This document shows, piece by piece, positions 17,938 through 26,038 of a DNA stretch of 64,000 nt (positions are counted from its first letter, which is position 1; every line of letters starts with the position of its first letter). Origin of the DNA: Microbacterium ureisolvens. GTDB lineage: Bacteria > Actinomycetota > Actinomycetes > Actinomycetales > Microbacteriaceae. Position numbers and translations under genes: made by a program. The notes below the pieces were generated by a model, which saw only the letters and a list, made by a program, of their open reading frames with translations, did no database searches and was not told the DNA's origin. The DNA is taken from assembly GCF_019511645.1 (NCBI RefSeq), contig NZ_JAEUAX010000005.1:1-64000 (forward strand), written 5' to 3'.

Positions 17938-19878
17938 TCACGCGCGCAGGTTCTCGGCAGGCCGTAGTCGTGAAGCGCGGATCGAAGCGAACGCACCGCC
18001 ACAGGCGCCGACGAACAGGCCGACGAGGATCGCGGCCGGCAAGAGCACGAGGTCGAACACCGGCGCCCAGTGTTGGCTGATCGTCACAGCGAGAATCGCC
18101 GTCATACCGATGAGCAGGCCGCCAACCCCCCCGAGAACACCGACGTAGGCCGACTCCGCGGTGACCAGATAGGCGACCTGCACGTCGCGAGCTCCCAACG
18201 CCTTCCGCATGCCGATCTCGCCTCGGCGGGAGTTGAGCGCCAGCAGGGTTGCATTGATCAGGGCGGCGACGGCCACGATCAGCGCGACCAGGGTGAACGC
18301 TGTCAGTGTGGTTTGGACGCCGCCTTCAATCTGGCCGCGAAGTTGGGTCGCATCAGTCGGCGCGGTCATGACGAGACGTTCTGGAAGGAATGGGTTGAGA
18401 GAGATGGGGAGCTGGCGAGCGACTTGGGGCGCCGCTCCGGCCGCCGTCAAGACGAGCGCAGTGATATCTGACGCGCTTCGGATGTCGGTTTCTGGGGACG
18501 CGCCCACCAGCAGTTCGCCGCGAAGTAGTGGTAGTCGCGACGACTTGGTGATGATGCCGGCCACGACATAACGCTCACCATTCACCGTGATCGAGGGCGC
18601 ACGAGAAGTGTCGCCCAGCTGCAGATCTTCGGCGAGCAGATCGCCAACGAATGCCTCCCCCGAGGCGAGCTCACCGTCATGCCAGTCTGCTTCGACCACG
18701 GTCAGGCGCGCCGCCGCCTCGATGTCCCCCACGACGAGGTGCGGCTGAACCTCTCGCTGCGCAGCCAAATACGCGACCGTCTGGGCCCCGAAGTCAACCA
18801 CAGCGGCCGCGGCTTCAACGCCAGCTACGGCCGATGCGTGAGGGACGATCTGGTTCAACGGCGGTGCGTGGGCGAGATCACCAGACCATCGCGCGGACAC
18901 TTCCCGATTGAGATGGGCGTCGAAAGTGGCCGAAACTTGTGAGCTTGCAGACGCGGAAAGCCCAAGTGTGGTGACCATCAATGCAACAGCGATCGCGACG
19001 GCGACCGCCTGACCCACTGTCTGACCAGGACGCGACATGACCGAAGCCCAGGCATCACGGAACGTATCGGTGACACGGAGACGGCCGAGTTTGAGGACAG
19101 CATCCGCCCTCCCCATGTGCTCTGCCGTCGGCGTGTTCGCCGGAGCATGGGTGTTTGCTGGAAGCGCCGTTGCGCCCTCGACCGCAACTGTTGAAGGTCG
19201 AGGCAGGTCGCTTCGGATCTCGCCGTCCACGATGTGGATCGTGCGGCCCGCGCGCGCCGCGACCTCGGGTGAATGGGTGACGACGACGACCGTCGCTCCC
19301 TGTTGGTTGATCCGCTCGAGTTCATCGAGCACAAGGCCCGCGCTCTGCGAGTCGAGGTTTCCTGTCGGCTCATCGGCGAGGATAAGCCTGGCATCCGTCG
19401 CAACAGCCCGAGCGATCGCGATGCGCTGACGTTGCCCGCCTGACATTGTCGAGACGCTCTGGCCAGCCTTGTGAGAAAGGCCGACCGACTCCAACGCGCG
19501 TTTCGTATGGATCCGTCGCGAGTTGCGACTAACCCCTTGGTAGATCAGCCCCAGTTCTACGCTGTCGGTAGCGGGACGCCTCTCCAGCAGATGGAATGCC
19601 TGGAAGATGAATCCGATCTTCTCCGCGCGAATCTGAGCAGCCACCGTGCCCAGCTTCGCCGTGACGATCTCACCGTCAAGGATGTACTGTCCCGATGTTG
19701 CGTCATCCAGCAGTCCGAGGATGTTGAGCAACGTGCTCTTGCCGCCACCGGACGGGCCAACAATCGCGACGAACTCGCCCTCGTTGATGTCGAGGCTCAC
19801 CGCCCGAAGCGCGTGCAAGGGCGGCCCTTCCGCGGACGAGTATGACCGGGAGACGTCACGCAGGCTGATGAGCGGCAA
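17938..19878 (-). CDS. MacB-like ABC transporter, ATPase and FtsX-type permease in one chain
   Basis: The 646-residue protein has an N-terminal ABC ATPase: Walker A GPSGGGKST at 41-49, signature MSGGQRQRIAIARAV, Walker B LILADEPTGNLDS. After a linker it has a membrane segment near residue 290, a large external domain, then three C-terminal membrane segments with the FtsX/MacB signature NSRRGEIGMRKALGARDVQV. MacB-type pumps use mechanotransmission to move peptides or act on the wall rather than carry small solutes. The TTG start lies one base after the stop of the adaptor gene. It may export the lanthipeptide encoded about 8 kb away, or antagonise envelope stress. Confidence 0.88.
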   Translation of the reverse strand: MPLISLRDVSRSYSSAEGPPLHALRAVSLDINEGEFVAIVGPSGGGKSTLLNILGLLDDATSGQYILDGEIVTAKLGTVAAQIRAEKIGFIFQAFHLLERRPATDSVELGLIYQGVSRNSRRIHTKRALESVGLSHKAGQSVSTMSGGQRQRIAIARAVATDARLILADEPTGNLDSQSAGLVLDELERINQQGATVVVVTHSPEVAARAGRTIHIVDGEIRSDLPRPSTVAVEGATALPANTHAPANTPTAEHMGRADAVLKLGRLRVTDTFRDAWASVMSRPGQTVGQAVAVAIAVALMVTTLGLSASASSQVSATFDAHLNREVSARWSGDLAHAPPLNQIVPHASAVAGVEAAAAVVDFGAQTVAYLAAQREVQPHLVVGDIEAAARLTVVEADWHDGELASGEAFVGDLLAEDLQLGDTSRAPSITVNGERYVVAGIITKSSRLPLLRGELLVGASPETDIRSASDITALVLTAAGAAPQVARQLPISLNPFLPERLVMTAPTDATQLRGQIEGGVQTTLTAFTLVALIVAVAALINATLLALNSRRGEIGMRKALGARDVQVAYLVTAESAYVGVLGGVGGLLIGMTAILAVTISQHWAPVFDLVLLPAAILVGLFVGACGGAFASIRASRLRPAENLRA

Positions 19879-19879
19879 C

Positions 19880-21124
19880 CTAGCCGACCTTCACTTCGTC
19901 TCCGACGCTCACTGCGCCGTCCTCGTCGGGAGCGACAGCAGCCTGTCCGTCCAAGGCTCCGAGCACAGTCACGCCAACCTCGACGAAACTTCCGTCACTC
20001 CTGCGCACAAGGATGACGTTGTTCTGCGCGCCCCGGTCCGTCACTGCAATGACCGGGACCAGGAGCGCTTCCTCGGAAACGATGTGGCGTGTGATGAGCA
20101 CGCGCACTGGGGTACCCGGTGCCAGGTCGACGAGCGGGGTGGTCGGCGTGACAGTGAACGACGACACCGTTGCCCGAGCGGCGTCCTCCGCAGACGAGTT
20201 GTCGCCATCGCCGACGGAGCCCTCCTCTTCCGTCGAGCGTGGGGCGAGCCCGCTCACACGCGCTTCGACCTCGGTCGAATCGATGGCGATCGTCGCCACA
20301 TCCCCCTCAGCGATGTCGGCCATTTGCGTAGGGTCTGCTGCGACGACGACGACCTTCTCCGGAGACCCGAGCATGACGTCGGATGTTCCTTCCACGCCCA
20401 CGGGATCACCTACCGCGATGCCACGTACCACGGAGATAGGCAGTGAGTTAATGCCCTGCAGTTCTGACACTGGAACGTACGCGACCTCAGCTGGCGCAGC
20501 GGTGCCATCGCCCCTTTCGGACGCCGCATCTGCATCGGGCAGGGAGGGCGCTCGAGTAGGAGCGTTGTACCCGCTGTCTCGATACCAGGCCCGCACAGCC
20601 TGATCGGTTCGAGCACCAAATACGCCGTCGGCGCTCACCCCATACCCGCGGTGCGCGAGCGTCGTCTGGAGAGCGATGACGTCCGGGCCGGAGTCTCCGG
20701 GACCGATGTCTCGATAGAAGGCGAACGGTGAGGCCACCGTGAATACCGGACGGCCGTTCACCTCAGTCAGTATGTCCCCGTCGTTCAGGGTCGCGCCCAC
20801 TTCGAGAGGGCGCCCCGTGACGACAGCCACCGTTGCCTCCGCCGGCGGCGTGAATGTCAACGCAAGTTGGGTTGAGGCCTCGACCTGTCCGGCAAATGAA
20901 CTCTGCGACTCGAGTGTCCCAGAAGTCACGGTCGCGACTATCGGCGACGGTGACGGTGCCGCCGCGTTCGCCTCTCGCTGGTCAGATGACTGGAAGAACG
21001 ATGCCAGCCACCAGCCCCCGACAATCGCACCGACCACCACGGCGATCCCAAGCAACCATCGGACACGTCGCTGGCGCGACTCCCGGGGCGCGGCTGCGAG
21101 CAGCTCATCCGATTCATCACGCAA
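19880..21124 (-). CDS. MacA/HlyD-like adaptor with peptidoglycan-binding domain
   Basis: The 414-residue protein starts with a short cytoplasmic tail and a membrane anchor (VRWLLGIAVVVGAIVGGWWL). The external part has a peptidoglycan-binding module (GDSGPDVIALQTTLAHRGYG, then DGVFGARTDQAVRAWY) at about 145-195 inserted in periplasmic-adaptor-type beta domains (TVTSGTLESQSSFAGQVEAS near the start; a barrel-like C-terminus). Actinobacterial MacB pumps often have such adaptors, which tether the pump to the wall. The TTG at 21124 follows AAGGGGG. It lies between the lipoprotein and the MacB gene in a tight minus-strand operon. Confidence 0.85.
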   Translation of the reverse strand: MRDESDELLAAAPRESRQRRVRWLLGIAVVVGAIVGGWWLASFFQSSDQREANAAAPSPSPIVATVTSGTLESQSSFAGQVEASTQLALTFTPPAEATVAVVTGRPLEVGATLNDGDILTEVNGRPVFTVASPFAFYRDIGPGDSGPDVIALQTTLAHRGYGVSADGVFGARTDQAVRAWYRDSGYNAPTRAPSLPDADAASERGDGTAAPAEVAYVPVSELQGINSLPISVVRGIAVGDPVGVEGTSDVMLGSPEKVVVVAADPTQMADIAEGDVATIAIDSTEVEARVSGLAPRSTEEEGSVGDGDNSSAEDAARATVSSFTVTPTTPLVDLAPGTPVRVLITRHIVSEEALLVPVIAVTDRGAQNNVILVRRSDGSFVEVGVTVLGALDGQAAVAPDEDGAVSVGDEVKVG

Positions 21125-21180
21125 GCTTCAGAACCCCCTTGGCGCCGCCGCACCCCGGCAACCGAGGGTTCCCCCGGCTC

Positions 21181-22095
21181 TCATGAACGCGGAGCATTCG
21201 ATGCGACGACCGTCAACAACTCCTCGCGATGCGCCAGGGCTTCTGCTCGAATCCGTTCCAGCTTGTCCCGGTTCTCGACCAGCAGTTCAACCTCTGCGTC
21301 CCATTCCGCCTGATAGCGGGCGGCCGCGTATCCACTCGATTCCTGACACTTCGCGTCAGCGACCGCGATATCGATCTCTCCAGCCGACGCCACGACACGC
21401 GCGGACCCGCTTAGTCCGAACTGTTCCATGAGCGATGCGGGCGGCATCTCCTGCGGAACGTTCGGGACATCGAAGCTGTACTGGTCGGCGACGCACTGCT
21501 TCCATTTCTTCGCGGCTTCCCGGGCGACAGGGTCCGATCTTGCGACGTCCGTGGCCTGGATCTTCAAACTCATGATGTAGTCAAGCTGTTCCGCATCCCT
21601 CATCGTGTCCGGGTCTCGCACCTCCTGTAGACACGATAGGAACTCGTCCTCGAACTTCGCGTCGGGATGGTAGGCGTCCGCGAACTGGGTGAACTCAGTC
21701 CACCTCTCCGAGGACTCTTCGTCGGCGGGAGGCGCGAGGCCGTAGCCCCACTGTTGAGCGGTTTCCACGTCGAAGAGCTTGATGCCGACTCGATTGAAGT
21801 TCGCTGGCGGCTTGAAATCGGTATTCTGCCAAGGGACGTCCCATTGGTACCCCTTGTTGTTCAGGCACTTCCCCAGCAGGAGTTGCTCGGCGTAGTTCCC
21901 CAACTCCATCGAGGCGACGGCAAATTCATCCAAAGGCATCGCCCATTGCTGCTGATTCTTTTGAACGAGCTGAGTCGGCTCACTGGACGCGCCATCTTCG
22001 CCTTCACTAGCGCTACAGGACGTCAAGGCGAGGGCGGCAACGGTGCTCAGCGCCGCCGCCAGCACGTATCGAGATCCGCCTGTCAGCAACCCCAC
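21181..22095 (-). CDS. Secreted lipoprotein of the MacAB-like operon
   Basis: I chose the GTG at 22095, which follows GAGGGGAAC at good spacing; a TTG at 22119 would overlap the upstream gene. The product (304 residues) has a signal peptide ending in the lipobox LALTSCS. The mature part is helical and acidic with several Cys residues (LLLGKCLNNKGYQW, FLSCLQEVRDP, KQCVADQYSF, DAKCQESSGYAA), resembling lipoproteins common beside actinobacterial peptidoglycan-binding/MacB transporters. It ends about 55 bases before the adaptor gene. It is probably an accessory factor of the pump. Confidence 0.75.
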   Translation of the reverse strand: MGLLTGGSRYVLAAALSTVAALALTSCSASEGEDGASSEPTQLVQKNQQQWAMPLDEFAVASMELGNYAEQLLLGKCLNNKGYQWDVPWQNTDFKPPANFNRVGIKLFDVETAQQWGYGLAPPADEESSERWTEFTQFADAYHPDAKFEDEFLSCLQEVRDPDTMRDAEQLDYIMSLKIQATDVARSDPVAREAAKKWKQCVADQYSFDVPNVPQEMPPASLMEQFGLSGSARVVASAGEIDIAVADAKCQESSGYAAARYQAEWDAEVELLVENRDKLERIRAEALAHREELLTVVASNAPRS

Positions 22096-22109
22096 GCGCG
22101 ATGTTCCCC

Positions 22110-22553
22110 TCAATTGCAAAACGAAGTCCCGGCGCTCCCGATGTAGTTATAGAAGTACCCGGAGGTCGCACGATCGTTGAAGCTTACGGTGTTGAGGTCT
22201 GGATAGCCTGACTTGATCGGACGGCTGATGTACGGGCCGCCCGCATTCAGGTACTGATACATCCGCGCAACCTGCGCATTGCCGTTGTTGTAGAAGGATG
22301 AAGCCTTGTCATTCGACAGCGAGCCACCGGTGAAGTCGTTGTAACAGTATTGCCAGGACGTCCAGCCCCAGAAGCCGTCAACACCGTAGTCGTACCCAGA
22401 CCAGGCGCAGGCGCGGCCCGACCCGCAGTCGGATGACGCCGCCTGGGCCGGCGACGTAACACCAAGGAGACCTGCTGCCAGCAAGCTTGCCGCTGCGATG
22501 ATCGCGCCGATTCGACGCCGTGGCTTCTTCTGTGTGCGCTGCATATCGGACAT
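22110..22553 (-). CDS. Secreted peptidase inhibitor, I36-like
   Basis: The 147-residue product has a signal peptide (IGAIIAAASLLAAGLLGVT, then AQA). The mature domain has the I36 / streptomycete-inhibitor pattern: CGSGRACAWSGYDYGVDG, NDKASSFYNNGNAQVAR and a C-terminal Cys. Such proteins are small, disulphide-bonded and secreted. The ATG at 22553 lies downstream of AAAGGAACTCCGG. It is the first gene of a four-gene operon with the lipoprotein, adaptor and MacB-like pump. A role shielding surface proteins or a secreted peptide from proteolysis is possible but unproven. Confidence 0.82.
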   Translation of the reverse strand: MSDMQRTQKKPRRRIGAIIAAASLLAAGLLGVTSPAQAASSDCGSGRACAWSGYDYGVDGFWGWTSWQYCYNDFTGGSLSNDKASSFYNNGNAQVARMYQYLNAGGPYISRPIKSGYPDLNTVSFNDRATSGYFYNYIGSAGTSFCN

Positions 22554-22961
22554 TTCCGGAGTTCCTTTCGGGGATGTGGTCGGTCTGGTTCTGCGTGGTG
22601 CACTGTTCGGGAACGTAGTTGAGCATTGAGTTGCAGGTCAGACGCTCGTGCGCGAGGAAACGACCGGTGACGCCTTCCTGCGACACGACCCGCGAACGCA
22701 GTCCGGGCAGCGACGGCAGTTCGCGCCTAGGAAATCCCGGGCGGGGCGATCCCGGATGGGTGCGCGTAGGCTTGCGTGTAGCCGCCTGGATCGACGCTCA
22801 CAATTCATTCAAATGAACTAGGGCCGCCGAGGAAGGAAGGGCTCCCGATTCCGGCCGGATCACTCCGGATTGCGGTGAAGTCTGGTGAGCGAGGTCTATG
22901 CCGTGGTTCACGGTTCTTCTCGCGGCTGCACACATGTCAAGACCAGCGGGCTGTACGGCGC
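22554..22961. other. Promoter region of the I36-MacAB operon
   Basis: No coding frame is convincing. The region holds the palindrome TTCATTCAAATGAA at 22804-22817, listed separately, and otherwise nothing I can name. Confidence 0.4.
22804..22817. promoter_or_regulatory. Palindrome, possible response-regulator site (copy 1)
   Basis: TTCATTCAAATGAA is a near-perfect inverted repeat about 250 bases upstream of the I36 inhibitor operon. It shares its TTCA-n-TCA half-sites with the palindrome at 25848-25865 and a half-site TTCATTCATT at 23751-23760 upstream of the histidine kinase. All flank the same two-component/lanthipeptide region, so binding by the local LuxR-type regulator is a reasonable guess. 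Confidence 0.35.
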
Positions 22962-23366
22962 TCAACTCGAAGTGAAGCCCACCGGGAACCCTCCGGTCAC
23001 CTTGACGGCGAGGTTGTAAATGTTGGCGAGGACAGCGCCGAGGACTGTGAAAACGACGAGATTCAAGATGGCCACGATCGCGGCGAACGACAGGACCTGC
23101 GGCAGCCTCAGGAACCGCGACAACAGGATGCTTCCGTCGGATAGTCCCGCCACGACTGCGTCGACCTCAGCGAAGGTGTCCGTCGCTCGCACCACGAGGT
23201 AGAGGAGCACGAGACCGACTACCGAGACAATGGAGATGGCGATGGCGGCGAGGAAGGAGAGCTTCAGCGCCGACCAGAAGTCGACGTACACCAGCCGGAG
23301 GCGCACCTGCTTCCCGCCTGTGTTGTGGGTGGACTTCTTGACGAACCGGTCAGCGATGGAACTCAT
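22962..23366 (-). CDS. DUF3566-type membrane protein
   Basis: The product (134 residues from the ATG at 23366, preceded by AAAGGAATTGACC) has two membrane segments (LSFLAAIAISIVSVVGLVLL and VLSFAAIVAILNLVVFTVLG) within the actinobacterial DUF3566 pattern VRLRLVYVDFWSALKLSF. The family member usually lies downstream of gyrA and its function is unknown. Here the gene stands alone in an accessory region between the MacAB-like operon and a two-component system, so it is probably a paralogue recruited to that cluster. Confidence 0.8.
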   Translation of the reverse strand: MSSIADRFVKKSTHNTGGKQVRLRLVYVDFWSALKLSFLAAIAISIVSVVGLVLLYLVVRATDTFAEVDAVVAGLSDGSILLSRFLRLPQVLSFAAIVAILNLVVFTVLGAVLANIYNLAVKVTGGFPVGFTSS

Positions 23367-23864
23367 GGTCAATTCCTTTCATCGGCGCGGTGGGACGATC
23401 TGTTCGGCTGCGACATCCGCGGCGCCCGAGTTGGGTCTGTCGTGTCCCTGCACCGGGGAAGCCCTCGTTGGAGGGCAGCTCCGGCAACCCGGAGGCCACG
23501 CAACAGGCAGCGCACACTCTCATCGCCGCAGCCGTCCACCACGCTGTCACCGCGCATGACTCGTCACCTGAGCGTCTGTACGCCACGAGGCGACCCACAC
23601 CTCGAGGCGGGTTGCGATTTGCCCGCCCGGTGAGCCCTGTGCGCCGCTAGAAAGCACAGGTCAAACCTTGCTGCCGTGAAATCTTGGTGTCGTGCGCGCC
23701 GCCAGATGGAGCTAATTCATCCCACCGAGGCCGAACATCAGTCGACAAAGTTCATTCATTCGGACGAGATCAGCAGCAGCGGGCGGGTCCATCGCTGGTG
23801 CGCGGTGCCCTAGCAAGGTGGCGCTCCTCACCTTGCATCGATGTCGACAACTAGTGTCGTGTGA
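23367..23864. other. Intergenic region before the two-component system
   Basis: Nothing coding is convincing here. It must hold the divergent promoters of the DUF3566 gene and the histidine kinase. A TTCATTCATT half-site at 23751-23760 resembles the nearby palindromes. Confidence 0.4.
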
Positions 23865-25166
23865 GTGACCGCGACCGACATATCACCAGCCATCGGCGTG
23901 AGCCCGTCTGATGCCGCTGCCGAGCTGCCGGCAAACGTCACTCGGATCCTCGGCACGCGACGATCTGCCCTCGTCCTCGCATCGATTGTCTTCGTGACCA
24001 CCACGATTCAGGTTCTTGCGGAGCCTCTGGCGGTGCTCGTCCAGGGGGGAATCGAGTGGACGCTCCCAGTCTCCGCCCCGGTGCTGTTCTCCCTGCTCGT
24101 GCTGGGGTGCGCCGCGCAGGCCAGCGCCTTCCTCTTGGCGGACCGCTGGCCGGAGGCGACGGTGGTGATCACCACCGTTACCTACATCGGCCTCGCGGCG
24201 GGGTTGTCGGTGCCGGGATGGCTCATCGGCATGTACCTGGTGATCGCCCTGGCGATGTTCCTACTCGCGACACGGAAGTCGCTCACCGTGTCAATCGTCT
24301 GGCTGGTGGGTGTCGTGCTGGTCGTCACGGGCGCCTTGTTCCTGTGGGCGCTGGCGATTGGTTTGACGCCTAATGTTGCCGCCGGTTTCGTCACGACGGA
24401 GGCAATGCGGCTCACGGCGCCTGCGATCGCAGCAACCGCGCTCGGCGCATGGTGGGGAGTACAGACCCGGCGTGTGAACCTCGCTCGTATCCAGGCGGAG
24501 ACCGCCAAGCGGGAGCACGACGACCGCGTCGAGGAGGCAGAGCGGAAGGAGAGGGCACGAATCGCACAGGAACTCCACGATGTGGCCGGACAGCACCTCG
24601 CTGGCCTGATCACCCTCGCCGACGGCGCACTCGCGATCGCGCCCGCGCGCCCTGAAGAAGCGCTGCGCCTCGTCGAAGAAGTGCGCAACGAAGGCCGCTT
24701 CGCCGCCGCAAGCCTGGCGGGCGCTCTCACCGACCTCAGGGCCGTAGGCACGGAGCCCCGGGAGACCACACGAGACCTGCGGCAGGCGAAGGGGCTCATC
24801 GAGTACTGGCACAAGCGGGGGATGACGATCCAGTTGGCCGCATCGGGGCCGGTGGAGGAGCTCCCCGCTGTCGTCTCGGCGACCGCCTACCGGTGCACGC
24901 AGGAAGCTGTGACCAATGCCGCCAAACACGCGCCCGGTTCAGCCGTCGACGTGGACATCAACGCGCGACCGGACCGTCTCGAAGTCGCCATCACGAATGG
25001 GTCGCCGCCATCCGGGACTGCTCCCATCGCAGGCCTGGGGCTGGGGTGGGGACTCAGTGGGATGCGCGAACGCATCGATCTCCTGCGGGGCACACTGGTG
25101 TTCGGAACGACTCCAGAGGGCGGCTGGGTGGTCCGGTTCGTGATCCCCGTCGCCCAACCAGACTGA
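23865..25166 (+). CDS. Sensor histidine kinase, NarL/LiaS-type
   Basis: The 433-residue protein starts at a GTG. Residues 30-200 hold about six membrane segments (for example RSALVLASIVFVTTTIQVL and SIVWLVGVVLVVTGALFLWA). A HisKA_3 dimerisation helix follows with phosphoacceptor His238 in ARIAQELHDVAGQH, then an HATPase_c domain with the N box CTQEAVTNAAKH and G box GWGLSGMRERIDLL. Membrane-embedded sensors of this kind often respond to envelope stress or antimicrobial peptides. It is followed 10 bases later by its response regulator and then by the lanthipeptide synthetase. Confidence 0.92.
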   Translation: MTATDISPAIGVSPSDAAAELPANVTRILGTRRSALVLASIVFVTTTIQVLAEPLAVLVQGGIEWTLPVSAPVLFSLLVLGCAAQASAFLLADRWPEATVVITTVTYIGLAAGLSVPGWLIGMYLVIALAMFLLATRKSLTVSIVWLVGVVLVVTGALFLWALAIGLTPNVAAGFVTTEAMRLTAPAIAATALGAWWGVQTRRVNLARIQAETAKREHDDRVEEAERKERARIAQELHDVAGQHLAGLITLADGALAIAPARPEEALRLVEEVRNEGRFAAASLAGALTDLRAVGTEPRETTRDLRQAKGLIEYWHKRGMTIQLAASGPVEELPAVVSATAYRCTQEAVTNAAKHAPGSAVDVDINARPDRLEVAITNGSPPSGTAPIAGLGLGWGLSGMRERIDLLRGTLVFGTTPEGGWVVRFVIPVAQPD

Positions 25167-25176
25167 GATTGAGACA

Positions 25177-25860
25177 ATGACCGTTCGCCCCACTCCGATC
25201 CGCGTCCTGATCGCCGACGACAACCGCTCGGTGCGGAAGGGCCTACGCCTCCAACTCGAGTCCGCCGGAGGCGTGCAGGTTATCGGCGAGGTCGGCAACG
25301 GGGTGGATGCTGTCACCGTGGCACGCCGAGAGCGGGCCGACGTCGTGCTCATGGATCTTCAGATGCCGGAGCTGACGGGCGTGGAGGCGACGCGCGAACT
25401 TGCACGGTCGACGACCGAGGCACCGATCGCCGTCATCGTGATGACGTCGTTTGCGCTGGACAGTTACGTGACGGACGCCCTGGACGCCGGCGCCAGCGGA
25501 TATCTGCTCAAGAGCCACGATACAGATCAGCTATTGACGGCGATCCGGGCCGCGATGCGCGGCGAAGCCCTCCTTTCCGGCGTGGTCACCGCACCCGTCT
25601 TGCGCGAGTTCGTTCGGCGCGGCGCCGCGAATTCCGAAGAGGTCGCACGATTGTCGGCAGCCGAGCGGCGCGTGGTTGCGGTGCTGTCGAGCGGCACCAC
25701 GAGCAACGAGCAGATCGCCGAACGCCTCCAGGTGTCCGTGCACACCGTTCGGTCTCAGATGCAGTCCGCGCTGAAGAAGGCGGGCGTGGAAGACCGCACC
25801 CAACTCGCGCTGTGGGGCGCCCGCAACCATCTGGATCGCGACACTGATTCACTCATTTGA
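25177..25860 (+). CDS. LuxR/NarL-family response regulator
   Basis: The 227-residue protein has a receiver domain with acidic pocket ADDN, phosphoacceptor Asp60 in VVLMDLQMPE and Lys in YLLKSHD. A LuxR-type HTH follows at about 155-215 (LSAAERRVVAVLSSGTTSNE, then QIAERLQVSVHTVRSQM). It pairs with the kinase just upstream. A perfect-arm palindrome overlaps its stop codon and lies upstream of the lanthipeptide synthetase, suggesting that it controls that gene. Confidence 0.92.
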   Translation: MTVRPTPIRVLIADDNRSVRKGLRLQLESAGGVQVIGEVGNGVDAVTVARRERADVVLMDLQMPELTGVEATRELARSTTEAPIAVIVMTSFALDSYVTDALDAGASGYLLKSHDTDQLLTAIRAAMRGEALLSGVVTAPVLREFVRRGAANSEEVARLSAAERRVVAVLSSGTTSNEQIAERLQVSVHTVRSQMQSALKKAGVEDRTQLALWGARNHLDRDTDSLI

Positions 25861-25865
25861 GTGAA
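25848..25865. promoter_or_regulatory. Palindrome upstream of the lanthipeptide synthetase (copy 2)
   Basis: TTCACTCATTTGAGTGAA is an 18-bp inverted repeat with perfect 8-base arms, overlapping the response regulator stop codon and about 175 bases before the synthetase start. It resembles the palindrome at 22804-22817. It is immediately followed by CTTTCGGGGTGAAAG, a small hairpin. A regulator-binding site is inferred. Confidence 0.4.
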
Positions 25866-26038
25866 CTTTCGGGGTGAAAGATCGCGGCCAGCAGGCGGGT
25901 CACACCCCGCGGCGCGCGCTCGGGCCGCGTCAATCAGCGGTTGCGCGTTGACCCGCGCGTGCGTGGACCGCCCGGGCTCAGGTAATCGGTCGTCCGCATC
26001 CGTACACAGAATGTCGTGCACCTTCCGCGCCGACATTG

